Source of the DNA: Lycorma delicatula
Taxonomy: Eukaryota; Arthropoda; Insecta; Hemiptera; Fulgoridae
DNA length: 64,000 nucleotides
Direction of reading: 5' to 3'
NCBI RefSeq assembly: GCF_047948215.1
Contig: NC_134458.1
Location: 136,942,536 to 137,006,535, forward strand
The position numbers and the translations under genes were made by a program. Shown here piece after piece: positions 34,663 to 46,609 of this stretch. Each line of letters begins with the position of its first letter. Position 1 is the first letter of the stretch. The notes under the pieces are model-generated. The model ran no database searches, was not told the DNA's origin, and saw only the letters and a list, made by a program, of their open reading frames with translations.

Positions 34663-35918
34663 TACGAGGTCTTTATACGAGGATTTTATTTTTTTAAACT
34701 TTATTATTAATTTTACAGATAATTGGTTCTTGTTCCTTCAAAGTACTCTCCGTTCACACACACGTTTTTCAGCGGTGTTTCCGCTTCACGAAGCAGCCCT
34801 GGATAGCTTTATTTGAAATGGCCTTTAATTTTCGTGACAAATTTGCTTTAATGTCATCAATAGTCTCAAAATGGCGTCTTTTCATTACTGATTTTAATTT
34901 CAGAAATAAGAAAAAATTGCAAGAAGCCAAGTCTGGCGAGTAGGGCGGCTGATGGAGGCAGTCATCCGATTTTTCGAACAAAACTGACGAATTGACAAAG
35001 CTGAGTGTGCGGGCGCATTGTCGTAGTAAAGGAACCATGAGTTGTCTCGCCAAAACGCTGGTCTCTTTTTTCGGATTTTTCCACGTAACCGTTGTAAAAC
35101 GCCTTCATAATACACGGTTCACAGTTTCACCTTGAGGCAAGAATTCAAGATGCACAATTCCATTAAAATAAAAAAAACAGAGAGCATCTCTTTGACATTG
35201 GGTCGAGACTAACCTGCTTTCTTGGGGCGTGGAGATCCTTTACCAATCCATTGTGATGACTGTACTTTTGTCTTAATATCGTAGCTGTAAACCCAGCTTT
35301 CGTCTTCCCTTATGATCCTTCGCATGAATGTTTTATCGTCATTGACTTGTTCAAGAAGTTGTCGACAAGCGTCCACTCGATGTTCTTTCTGCTGTTGGGT
35401 CATCAAACGAGGACCTCGATGCGTGTTAAACTTTTCAGTCACAATGTCATGGCATGATCCAATTGAGATTCTGACATCTTCTCCAACTTCTCTGACAGTC
35501 AATCGGCGATTTGCACTCACCAGATCGTAGGTTCTTTGAAAGTGGGCGTCATCAGTTGAAGTCGATGGCCTTCTGGTCGAAGGCCAACTTCAATTGACTT
35601 GATGACCAGTTTTAAATCGTATAAATCATTCGTAACATTACATATGTAAAAGTTGAAACGTTTCTGTTGAGTTTTCCCCAGTTTCACGCAAGATTTTACG
35701 TTGTATCGTTGCTCCTGAAAATTAAACATTACAAAAATTGCTACCAACACTTAAACACTTTGCATTCAAATAACAATAACTCAAAAACTAAACGAATCCA
35801 AGAACACGTGGTTACAGAGGAGGTCAACCGAAACACAACGCTACCGACCGCAAGTCATTAAATATGACCGTTGGCGCGAAATTAAAAATCTTTCGTTTTT
35901 CTGAACAGACTTTGTGTA
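34663..35918 (-). mobile_element. Dead mariner element B
   Basis: The left end carries TACGAGGTCTTTATACGAGG (34663-34682), in which the terminal TACGAGG word appears twice in tandem. The right end, read on the minus strand from about 35916, is TACACAAAGTCTGTTCAGAA and abuts a (TA)n run. AAAGTCTGTTCA is typical of mariner ends. The length of about 1.26 kb is close to full size. Confidence 0.85.
34769..35730 (-). pseudogene. Broken mariner transposase B with all three catalytic aspartates
   Basis: Order on the minus strand: N-terminal FQEQRYNVKSCVKLGKTQQK (about 35725-35665), a GRPSTSTDDAHFQRTYDL block (about 35575-35520), SANRRLTVREVGEDVRISIG (35517-35460), REDESWVYSYD with the first Asp (about 35310-35280), a KKAG-stop (35211), FLPQGETVNRVYYEGVLQRL (about 35140-35085), WFLYYDNAPAHSALSIRQF with the second Asp (about 35045-34990), then after a frameshift PPYSPDLASCNFFLF with the third Asp (about 34955-34905) and a normal C terminus ending at 34769. 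At least three frameshifts and one stop; about 25 residues of the helix-turn-helix are missing. Among the mariners here it is the best preserved. Confidence 0.9.
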
Positions 35919-35944
35919 TATATATATATATATATATATACCAC

Positions 35945-36400
35945 CCTTAATGAGGCTCTCTAAAGAAAGAAGTTGAACACACTGGAATTGGAATATACTG
36001 CATCATTCTCAGCTTTGATAAATTTATAGGAAACTACCTAACTCACTTTGATAGGGCATTAGAGGCAACATAAATCGCTACAAAACTTTTAATCAGACGT
36101 TCTAAACTTCTAAACAGAGGAAAACAACATTCTTTGAGAATCGATATAAAGATATTACAGCGATATCTTCATTTCAGCACCTAGTAAAAAAACAAACCAA
36201 AAGTTTAATTAAGACAATTATTAACCACATTAAGTTATACGGTGATTTCCTTTATTTTTAAATAGTTATATAAGGAAAACTTGACATGGAAGACGACATT
36301 TTAGTAAAAATCTGTGACAAGAATAATGACAGAAAAATACGAGAATGTTTTCTTTATAATAAATAAATTAAAAAATTAAAAAAAAGAAGAATATTAGTTG
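35945..36400. other. AT-rich spacer without supported genes
   Basis: No ORF or repeat recognised beyond the preceding (TA)n run (35917-35941). Confidence 0.5.
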
Positions 36401-36404
36401 TAAG

Positions 36405-36566
36405 TTACTGACAAAGATATTATATTCTTGACCACTTCAAAATGAAATAAAATAAAATTACATTAATTACGGTTATTAAGTGTCGTAACACCTTTACGGA
36501 ACACTTATATGAAAGTAATACTTATTGTACATCACTAAACAATCTAATTGTAATGAAAAAAAAAAG
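36405..36566 (+). repeat. Diverged direct repeat D1, copy 1
   Basis: It shares with 37050-37215 the order GTTACTGACAAAGATA, ATTAAGTGTCGTAACACCTT, TTATATGAA, CATCACTAAACAATC and GTAATGAAAAAAA. Spacing between copies is about 645 bases. Confidence 0.65.
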
Positions 36567-36979
36567 CTGGAAAACTATTGCATGGCTTTCCAAGTTATTA
36601 ATAATAAAAATTAAAAATTAGAACAGAAATAGAATATATATTTTTTGATGGTGGGGAATAAATTTTTTAATTTTTTTCTAAAAACTTTCTATGTAAGTTA
36701 AGCTTTACAAGTTTTGTGAAGTAAAGTTCTCTAAACCTAACACCCTTCAATAAAATAACAAAAATAAAATTTTCTGTATTTTAGATCCGGGATCTATAAT
36801 TACATTCGTTTTATTCTGGATCTTTACATTTGATGTATAAACTTTCAAAAAAATTTTTTGAAAAATATTTAAACCGAACAAAGATAGAGCAAAAGAACAA
36901 AAAACAAATATTTCAGTTTTAAGAGGTGAGGATTGATCTTTTGAAAATATATTTATTTGCGAGAAACCAAATACCCCTT

Positions 36980-37052
36980 ATTAAAATGATCACCATGCTT
37001 TCCCCTTGTAGCCATTCTAGCTATATCTTCCTGGAAAGTAAAAGAAAGTCGA
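36980..37052 (+). repeat. Hairpin end of family H1, copy in D1 region
   Basis: AAAATGATCACCATGCTTTC (about 36983-37002) is followed by a stem CCCC...GGAAAGTAAAAG. It matches the end at 49574-49632 and is directly followed by repeat D1 copy 2. Confidence 0.6.
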
Positions 37053-37215
37053 TTCAAAGTTATTGACAAAAAGATAATATTCCTAATTACCATCAAAATT
37101 GAAATAATTTCAGTAATTAGAATTATTACGTGTCGTGACACCTTCTGGGAATATTTATATGAACTTAAGATTTATACATCCCCAAAGTAATCGTAATGAA
37201 AAAAAGCTCACTTAT
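37050..37215 (+). repeat. Diverged direct repeat D1, copy 2
   Basis: It pairs with 36405-36566 (see that entry). The landmark TTACGTGTCGTGACACCTTC corresponds to TTAAGTGTCGTAACACCTTT of copy 1. Confidence 0.65.
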
Positions 37216-37219
37216 GAAT

Positions 37220-39285
37220 TTGGAACGTATCAAAACGTATGAAAAATTGAACAAATTTAAAAACAAAATATTAGAAGTATTTATTGGAAGACTATATAAA
37301 CTGATTCATTACTAGCTCTGAGTTCAGGATAAATAAATAAAATACGTGTTACTTTACGAGTTAAAATAAGTATTAAATAGTTTTAGTTTTTCGGTGTTGA
37401 AAATTTAAATTTGTACGCCATCACCGATTTTGTATACATTACTGCTCGCGCAGTTGCGGTGGATTATTAAAAAACTAATTATTGAAAATTGGAGCAACCA
37501 GTTTAAAGCAAATGGTAAAAATAAACAAACGTATTACCCTACTTTTAATTACTTTTATTTCCATAAAGAAATAAGCTTTTTTTAAATTCTAAAAATTTCA
37601 CGTTATGAAAGTGAGATTTGTTACGCTTTAGCCTTTAGAAATAATTACTGGAACTCGAAAGATGAATGTAGTTCTGAAAATTTTCAAAGTATAAAAAAAA
37701 ATTATTTTTAATTGGATAAAATATTACTGAAATTTAAATTATTACAAAACAGAAATTATTAGGATTTTTTAAAATAGATAATAACATCTTATTGTTTGTT
37801 TATTACTATTTTTTTTTCTATTTGTACGGTTTAAAAATACATACATAATTAATTAGATAAAATAACATTAGATTTTAAACAAAGATATGAGTGACATATA
37901 GTTTATATGTGTCTAAAAAAAGGAGATAGAAAATTATATTACGTCTCCACCCAATATTATTCATATACGAACAACAAACGAATAAATGAAATATTACAAC
38001 AAAATGCAATATAATAGCCCACCTTTTATGCAGCAGCAAATATATCTATCTTAAATAAATGATATATATATATAGATATATATGTATGTAACGTTATACC
38101 GACTAACCAAAAATAAATTGTTTATAAATTATTATATTTTAATAACACAGTGATGAATTGTACAACTTTAAAAGAAGCCTATATTATAAAATGATTTAAA
38201 CGTGACATATTTGCTCACGTAATGAAATAAAATATATGTAAAATATAACACATTCATTCATTTAAAGCGTACAACTAATCTATCATTAAATTATAATTAA
38301 TAAATTATAACATATAAATTCAAAATAAATTAATTAAAATTCTGTCCTTTATAAAAAATAATTTGATTATAGTTATTTATAAAGTTTGTTTATTTCTTTC
38401 TTTTAACAGTTTTGCAACTAAATTAAATTCACGTGATTTTTTTTCATTTTAATAATTAAAATTCATAATCTATTATAGCTAATATATTATCATAAAATTT
38501 CTTATAAAGATAGAAAGATCTTTTAAAAATATATATATAAGAAATTGTCATGTTATCTTTATTTTTAGGAAAACCACCAACCAACCAACTCGTTCATTAT
38601 TTTGTCAGATATTAAAGACAACTAGGTGACGACACATCATTATATAACATACATTTTATTTGATTTCTTACCCCAAGAGTTTGACACCAAGGTTTTTTAA
38701 TATTTATTAAACTAATATATGCAATTCATTATAAATTAAATTTCTTCCTTATTAATGTTAAATGAGGTACTGTTTTCTACTATAATAGATGGCAAGAAAT
38801 TGTCGGTTATTGAACACATTGAAAAACATAATAATTTTCATTTCATACTGAAATTATAATAATTATAAAAATTAAACAATAATTAATATCATAAATATTT
38901 TAAAAATTCAATTTTCTTGTCGGATTAAGTCAGTAATTTGTTTCGGTGGTTCTTTATGTCTCTGTAATCTAGAATGTCTGCATTAACGCTTTTTTGAAAA
39001 GGTAACAATCGATTCCTCCTTTCAAATTAAATAGTTAAAACAGGTAAAAAAAAAATTTAAGACAATAAAATGATGAACAGTAGATATCACTTTCGCAGAC
39101 AAAAGGAAAAAAATGTTTATATTAATCAAGTGAGATCTCGAGTAAAAATCTTTTAGAGCGAACTTCCAATATTTTTGCTTCCATAAAAATATTAATTATG
39201 AAAAATGCTTAACTACATAGTTTTTAAATATATAATATAAATATTAGAAATAATCATTAAGTTTATTTTGCTGGATGAATTAATT
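37220..39285. other. AT-rich stretch without supported genes
   Basis: Only simple AT repeats (for example about 38062-38090). No gene recognised. Confidence 0.5.
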
Positions 39286-39289
39286 AACC

Positions 39290-39425
39290 ACAGAAGTTTC
39301 GAAGCTTATAATGAGAATATGACGATAGAAATTTTGTAGCGTATACAAAATGTCATGCCTGATCGGGATTCGAACCTGGGATTACAGATAAAAGGTCGAG
39401 ACGCTACCACTACGCTACGAAGATT
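39290..39425 (-). mobile_element. tRNA-derived SINE family S2
   Basis: On the minus strand: A box TAGCGTAGTGG (about 39418-39408), B box GGTTCGAATCCCG (39377-39365), then ATCAGGCATGACATTTTGTA and TACGCTACAAAATTTC, aligned with 34165-34290. I tested it as a tRNA gene: the acceptor and T stems do not pair, so it is a SINE head with active-looking Pol III boxes. Confidence 0.75.
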
Positions 39426-39429
39426 GGCA

Positions 39430-40425
39430 TTTTTAAAAACGATTAATTAAAACATTATTTAAGGAATATATGAGATAAGTAACTTGACTACGTGTTTATA
39501 TTAATAAATAGAACGTATCTGCTTACATTTAAGTAAATAATATTTAGGTCACACTAAATTGAAAAAGGTAAATAAATAAAACAAGAATTATTATTTAATA
39601 TTTACTTGTAAAATATGAAAAATCCTACCTGTAGAAATATTCAATTATTTCTCTTTCTCTTCCTTTTATTAAATTCTCTTTATTCTTTTCTCTTTCTTTT
39701 TTGTAAATAATTTTCTTACAAAAATTATTTAACGTTTAAATTTTTGGTGTATAATATAGTAAAAATGTCGATTGTAATGGTTTTTTCTTTAATTTTTAAC
39801 ATGCTATTATAAAGTTTTCAAATATAATTCACCGAGAATTAAAGAAAGAGTAACTTTATGTGTGGCTGCTTTCAAAAAATGTAAATTTAAAAAATAAAAT
39901 AAAAAAGAGCAATAAACTGATGACTCCCTACCCGCTATAAGCATAACGTATAATTTCTGTATAATATCTTAAATACTTTACTTTAGTATAAAAGAACAAC
40001 ATTCCTGTTGACTAAATCTGACCCCAGAACTTCCTCAGGAAAATCAAAATAAGATCTTTTTCATTATTTTGGTTTTGTAATTCATATAACAAACTGAGCA
40101 AATGCTATGGATTTTGTAAATTCAAAACCCAATCTTCGAAGAAGTATAATAAAAATCCTACCGACAGGAGCAGATACAAATTATTTTTATTTTTTTTTTT
40201 ATTCTCATAAGCCTAAATTTACACTTATAAATCAAGCAATAGCATATTAAATTAACCGTTAAAACTTCTGACGGGATAATTTTCATAAAGTTATTTAACA
40301 AAAAAATAAAGCAGATATTAGTCAAAATGCAATATGACTAGTATAATTACTGTTAAAAATGATAAATAATACTATTTGGTAGAAACAATATCGTTTCAAT
40401 CAATGTCGAATAAAATATAACAGTA
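39430..40425. other. AT-rich spacer without supported genes
   Basis: No ORF over 60 codons and no repeat recognised. Confidence 0.5.
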
Positions 40426-40429
40426 ATAA

Positions 40430-41350
40430 ACATATCTGAGTAACGGCAGCATCAATTGTAGTAGTAAGCGACGCGTCTCTTTGCCGCATAATTTCGTTCA
40501 TAAATAACGGTTGAGTTGAAACATTCAAAATGGCGAACCAGGAGAAAGACGAAGAGTCGGGAAGAGGAGGGAGTAAAAAGAGGGGTACATATAGTACATA
40601 AACAAACGAGATATGATGAGATGGTTCTGCGAAGGGGTGTACGCGAGAGAGAGAAATTACGAGTGCGACGGATGAAGAGAGGTACAAACTGTAGGAAACA
40701 ATATGACAAACATAGGGTATAAATTATGATTATTATTTGAAACATCGGAGTGAGACATGTCAAAAATGCTCCGGGGAAATAGGTCCTGGTCTGACGATTT
40801 ATGAGATATTTCGAAAATGTGTCTAGTGAGGTTGAGAGACGCGAACGCGGCATTATACTGATTTACGGGCTACACTCTCATTTCGCGTTTAATGACGGAT
40901 GCGATTCTCTGTTTATTCTACACAAGAGCTTCTGCTGTACCCAAACAGTGTTAACAATGTCCCACAACTGCACAACAGTCGTGGCGGTACAGAAACTGTT
41001 GCAATTACCCTGTCGTTGCCGGTGTAATTGTTAATGTTGTTGTTATAACCTTGTTTAGACCTGATGCCGACTGCCGACTGATATAACACAGAACGACATT
41101 ACAAAGGTAAAATACCCGAATCGTCCTCTCTCCCACGAATACATTTTGATGACGATTCTAACACTACTAGCCTCGTAACTCTGCCGCGTTAGTGCTTGCA
41201 TGCAGCGTTCCAAAATATCATCACTGACCTAACTTGCCGCTTTACGTAGTATTACATCACTTACGACGACAATGAGTACAAACTAAATTCGTACCACTTT
41301 ACACCGTATAACACAAACACCCGCACGCGGATACAAATACAAGGAATATT
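40430..41350. promoter_or_regulatory. Candidate regulatory island 5
   Basis: The purine-rich flank is 40530-40690 (GAGAAAGACGAAGAG, GCGAGAGAGAGAAATTACG). The core, 40780-41110, is of higher G+C. The CT flank is short (41123-41140). The 133-codon minus-strand frame (40853-40452) and its neighbours read the complement of the purine flank and are dominated by S, L, F, R and T; I reject them as genes. Core words include GTTAACAATGTCCCAC (Sox-like ACAATG, about 40950) and TCTGTTTATTC (about 40907). Confidence 0.28.
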
Positions 41351-41359
41351 TATATATAT

Positions 41360-42770
41360 TACCATGCGTATTGCTTCTCATACGTTACATAATTTTCTCA
41401 AGTAACAAACCTTTAATCACACAAGTTAATATTTAAATAAATAAATTTAAATATTTAAATCTTTGAAAAATGTATTATTATTATTATTATTATGTACATT
41501 ATCATGAATTATTGCAAAAAAAAAAATAATAATTTTGAGCTAATTTAAGTAAAAATACTTCATGTGATGATACTTCACGTTGAAACATCAAGCACACACA
41601 TCCTCTTTCAAATTACTGCAGGTTTCGAGCACTACATAGATCCTTATACATCAATGTAATGCTATAACCCATTAATAGTTCATAAGTTTACATAACTTTA
41701 AAAACTTAAGGAAATTTAATTTTTTTAAGATATAATTCTTAATATAAACTGATTTCTTTTATAATTCACGAAAAATGTCTTTTTTAACCGTTATTTTTCA
41801 AAACTTTATTTTATTTTTTATTCTTTTTAAATTATTTTCATTAAATTTTGATTATTGTTTTCATAAAATTAAAATAAACGATTTTCTTTTCGGCTTGATT
41901 TTACGGCAAACATTATTACCGGTCTTCTAGTCAGGAGTAAAGTAACTTAATCAAATAAAATCTTTCTCTCACTCGCTCTTCTCCTCTCTATCTATGTGAG
42001 TGTAGTATTCCACCACGACTTGATAGATACAATAATACTGAACTAAGTAATAGATTTTATTACTTTAAGTAATAGTAATGTATTTAAACTAGACTGATCA
42101 AAAGACAAGGGACCTGAGTGCATACTAGTAAAAACTTAAGAACCGCTTACAGATAAATTTAAAAAAAATAATGTACTTAGATTTCATGTATTTTTTTAAC
42201 TAATACAAACGTTTACGTTAAATTAATAGGTTTTGATAATTTTATTACATAATATGTAACAGATTATTAAATTACAAGTAAAAACTTAAACTAAATTAAT
42301 TATTAAAAGATATAAGCTATAAAGAATAATATTTTTATTTATTACACCTGTTGTGGGAAAAAATTATGATTATATACGGGTTAATAATGATGAAGATGAT
42401 AGTAATAAATTTTCATATGAAAAAAAGATAGGAAAAACAGTTAGAGGTACTTCGACAGATAATACATTATTTTGATTGACTTCAGGGTGCGTACATCAAA
42501 AATAACATCCAACATCAGGATGATGTAACGGAGAAAATTAAATTGATATGAGATATAGATAGGGGTTGGTCGACGCTTTAGATATATGCATAGGTTGAAG
42601 TCGCAAATCACAGTTAAAAAAAACCATCGACTCCTGATATAATTACAATAACAATCACCATTACTGAAAGTGAACGAGAGATATGATGTTTTACGAATTT
42701 CTCATTTACGTCAAAACACATAAATCTCAAATCGCATCGAAATAAAACAAAACAAATAAAACATACCGGA
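41360..42770. other. AT-rich stretch without supported genes
   Basis: It contains an (ATT)n run at 41474-41493 and a CT-rich run at 41964-41995. No gene recognised. Confidence 0.5.
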
Positions 42771-42779
42771 TACTTATTT

Positions 42780-43400
42780 TGAATTTTTGACAACATTTTT
42801 TGTTCGTTTATAATAATTAGAATACAGAAAGGGTGGAGAAAGGGTGAAAAAGAGATTTGGAAGGTGGGAGAAAATACAACGCGAACGTCATGAAAGTTTG
42901 TAACATCAGTCACCAGTCGGAGTCATAAAATTTATTTATTACTTTCATATGCTTGTCGGCAGGATAATAAATACGTATATATGTCGTAGCTGTAGCGTGA
43001 TCCGTCACGTCGACGTCAGCTCGGGTCTGGTGGACCGAGTTTTGGTACGTTCACGATACAATTATGATGAATGGGTCGCTAATAAAAGCCATAAATATGT
43101 CAAACCATCACACGAGTCGGGTATCAATCACGAAACAGTATAGTGTATAGCACAATATACAGTACAGACTCGCTAAACATCGACCGTGCCAGATCCCCGT
43201 CTATCCCTACTGACCACCCGACCGTTTGTTCGTCCACGAATGGAGTCGACTAGTAATGTTGATATCGCATCGGTGTAATGCCGTTGCAATTATTGTTCCT
43301 GTCAACACACAATAACACTTCCTCACACCCCCCTTCGCCCAATACCCCCAGACACATCTAAAAACATACAAAATCCCCGCATTTACACAAACGTATACCA
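42780..43400. promoter_or_regulatory. Candidate regulatory island 6
   Basis: The purine flank is 42828-42872 (AAAGGGTGGAGAAAGGGTGA). The core, 42960-43200, has CRE-like ACGTCGACGTCAGC (about 43008), ATTATGATGAATGGG (about 43061) and GCTAATAAAAGCCATAAATA (about 43078). The C-rich flank is at 43325-43352 (CCCCCCTTCGCCC). Short frames on both strands (42949-43143, 43401-43207) show no motif. Confidence 0.3.
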
Positions 43401-43409
43401 ATATAGAAA

Positions 43410-44920
43410 ATAAATGCTAGTAGTAGTAACAAATAAAACAAAAGCCAATAAATGTGATCTTTTACCAATACATTTATCAACGCATCAGTACCGAAGTAAT
43501 ATCAAAAACCATTAAGCGTAAATTATATCCGTGTATGTAAATAAATTTAACCTTATCGTAAAAATAAAGAGCAATATAATAATATTATAAATAGTAGAAT
43601 TGAAAATTTTATATTTTATAACAATAATATAATATTATTAAAAATAAATAATCACACATCACTAATAAACCATTATAAGACAGAAAACAGTTTGTTTAGG
43701 TACAGTAAGTTAAATAAAAACATTAGCAATACAGTCGACATTATTAATTAAAAATTTATAATTGATTTCTTCTAGGTATGGTTTGATTAATAATAATAAA
43801 AAATATACAACCACTAGAAACTTTCCTTTCACGTTTAGACTATGCTCAAATATATGCTGGCAAGAACAGATCACGCCTCGATCACAAACCACAGTGAAAT
43901 ATATACCCTTGTGTATATTCACTTTAGATTACTTAAGCTTGTTCAGTAGAACATTTAGAATGATTCAGTACAGCTTTCGTCATTATTTGGTGGGTATTTT
44001 TGGAAATAATGAAAATCTTATTGGTTTTATAGCGTTTGAGATTATAGGTTGCCGGAGCATCCTATAAAATGTTGATTACGTTTTTCAACTCGTATTTCCT
44101 GAGTGACTTTCTTTTGTATTTATTGTCAACTTTTATATTATGGTAATTATGTAAATAAAACTGACATACGAGGTAAAAGAAGAATAAATTTTGACTAACC
44201 TTTATGCAATTTTTTTTGTTGTAAAATACGAAAAAGATTGGTCTGCTAGAACTACTTTAGATTGTTTTTATAATAACAAATTCTTTTTTTCTCTTTTAGG
44301 TGATATAAAATTTAATGGACTATCTTTATGTACCATCTTATTACAATTTTGTTTTCACATAGCTCAAGATTTCACGCTCAATTTTTCAGATTCATATCTG
44401 AAATTTTTAAAGAAAGAATTGATATAATGCACCAAATAGGTTTACTGCCTGCCACCTTGAATTAGATCACATCAAGTATGCAAAAGCCTTACAGGTACCA
44501 ACAATCTCAGCGTAAATCTAATGGAATATAAGTCTATACCTATAGAATCTCAAATGGGGAACAAAGAACCAAGAATGGATGATGTGAAAAGATTACGTGA
44601 ACAAATCGTACAATGAGAGGACCAACCTGATCGATGAATTTCCTATTTGGAAAGCCACTTACCCCGCTTTAAGATTTTAGGAGATGAGAGAATTTTTACC
44701 CAGGATTAGAACAATAAATTACTGATAACTGTTTTGAATTGACCTGTGCTTAGATACAGGCTACAACAAAAGTTAGCCGTACAAAAACAATCTCAGATTT
44801 CGAGAAGGAACACCATCTTGTATCCACAAAATCGACAAAAATTAGTATACGTAACGTTATTTTTAAAAATACAGTAAAAATAAAAAATTACAACTGATAG
44901 CCGTAGCAGAAGGATATAAT
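43410..44920. other. AT-rich stretch without supported genes
   Basis: The frames at 43762-44067 and 44191-44427 (plus) are of chance type. From about 44440 to 44900 the text is more word-diverse and may be diverged LINE sequence upstream of the fragment at 44927, but I cannot align it. Confidence 0.4.
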
Positions 44921-44926
44921 AAGTAG

Positions 44927-45440
44927 AGTAAAACAAGCTTTCAGTGTGAAAGCGAAATTATTCACATTAAACAATATTAACCTGAAATTAAAGTAACAGT
45001 TGGTAAAAACTTGTGTGTGGAACGTACTATTTTACGGAAGTAAGTCCTGGACACTTTCGAAGACGGAAAGAAGGAGGCTTGAAGGCTTTGAGTTATGGTG
45101 CTACCGAAGATTATGTGAAAATATCGAGAACAGAGAAAGTAATCAACGAAGAGGTTTTTGGAGACTCGAAGAAACCAGATCCATCAAACATTGCTGTTTG
45201 ATGGATCACACGAGGAAGAGAAGAAATAACTGGATTGGACAAGTGTTTATGCACGACTGCTTGTTAGTAAATATTATGGAAGGTTCTGTGGAGGATATGA
45301 ATTATAGAGAATGACGTCGGTTGGAATATGCTGTCCAATGATTCAAGATTTTGCTTGTTAGTCGTATATGTAACTTAAAGGACTAGCGTCAGATCGAGAA
45401 CTCTGGAAAACTGCTGCAAATCAACCTGCAGGTTGCTAAC
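44927..45440 (+). pseudogene. LINE family L2-type C-terminal region, copy 2
   Basis: It begins SRVKQAFSVKAKLFTLNN, continues through a stop into the open 104-codon frame at 45000-45314, whose residues 2-40 read VKTCVWNVLFYGSKSWTLSK then ERRRLEGFELWCYRRL, and later has RKRRNNWIGQVFMHDCLLVN then IMEGSVED. A further match (WRAAANQ-like SGKLLQINLQVA) runs to about 45440. These are the conserved blocks after the reverse transcriptase in a LINE group common in insects, often misnamed as host genes. The RT itself is missing, so this is a 5'-truncated copy with a few stops. Confidence 0.8.
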
Positions 45441-45479
45441 CAAAGAAGAAAATTAAAAATATATAGAAAAGAAAACTTT

Positions 45480-46540
45480 TACAGCCGCCACTCTACTTCT
45501 AAAAAAAAAAAAACAAAATGATCAGATAAACTGTTTTCAGTAGAACCGGAATTGATTTTCACTAAGCCACTTCCAATTTTAAAACTTTTAATAATTGAAT
45601 TATTAGGAGCTTCTAGAAATTTAAAATTTTAAGTTGTAGAAAATCTTTAAACCGCTTAACATACTGTTGATATATTTTACGTTTTAACATAGTAATTAAT
45701 TACAAAACAAATTTTTTTTCAATTTCACCAGATAAAATGTACCATTAGGTAACCAAAAAGAACAATAATACGTTATTTATGTAGCAATAATTTATATCTC
45801 GAGTAAATACAAAAAAAAATCATTATGTGAATTGTTTTTTATTTAATTTTTTAAACGTAATATACGTGTAAATTTTGTATTTCTGTTTTAGTAGTAAGTT
45901 ATCTTTTTAATGTTAATTTAGTTTTAACAATGTAATCTGACAACAAAAATACAGGTTTTTTAATTAAGTAGATAAAATCAATTATCATATAAATATGATA
46001 ATAATATATGTATAAAAAAAAAGATTTTTTAAAAAATCTTTTATGTTATCTATAAAATTAAATTGGGTTGGTTTAAACCGCTATTAATTATATCTGAATT
46101 AGTAAAAACTTTACAGTAGTACCAAAATAAATATTTTGTTTGGTTAATACTGTCAAGATTCATGATTACAAAATATTATTTCACTTCCATCAACACTAAA
46201 AATGGAAAAGTAATAAATAATTCAAAAGCATACATAAAATGTAAAATTTTAACAATTTTCAAATTCAAGTTTTTTTTTATATAGTAAAATATTATACTGC
46301 AAGCATTTTATTAAAAGAAAAATTAATATCTTATAAATTAAAGTTGATGTATTATAAGAAAAGGTACAGCATCCGTTGACATCATTCAAAATAAGTGAAA
46401 TTATTATGTATTCACATATGTAACACATTTAAGTTAACACATTACGATAAATAATGACAACTAATGCTCTTTTCTCACTCTCTCACACCCTCTCTTTCTG
46501 TTAAAATTAACATTATCCAAAGAATTATGTGAATGCCTTC
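45480..46540. other. AT-rich spacer without supported genes
   Basis: A near-perfect palindrome of AAAAGATTTTTT type lies at about 46018-46043. No gene recognised. Confidence 0.5.
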
Positions 46541-46547
46541 TTAACAG

Positions 46548-46570
46548 GTGTGTGTGTGTGTGTGTGTGTG

Positions 46571-46602
<32 letters not shown>
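46548..46602. repeat. (GT)n(CG)n(CA)n self-complementary microsatellite
   Basis: About 23 bases of alternating GT, 7 of CG, then about 26 of CA form one continuous purine-pyrimidine alternation that is also an inverted repeat. It could form either Z-DNA or a long hairpin. The ORF across it (46548-46751) is an artefact. Confidence 0.95.
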
Positions 46603-46609
46603 GATACAC

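Noticed and set aside
39340..39425. Possible tRNA gene on the minus strand
   Set aside because: A and B boxes are present, but the acceptor stem does not pair and the T stem has two mismatches; the same sequence recurs at 34.2 kb as a SINE piece.
40400..40853. Minus-strand ORFs of 95 and 133 codons
   Set aside because: They read the complement of a purine-rich tract, giving S/L/F/R/T-rich low-complexity protein without motifs, splice signals or homology I can recognise.
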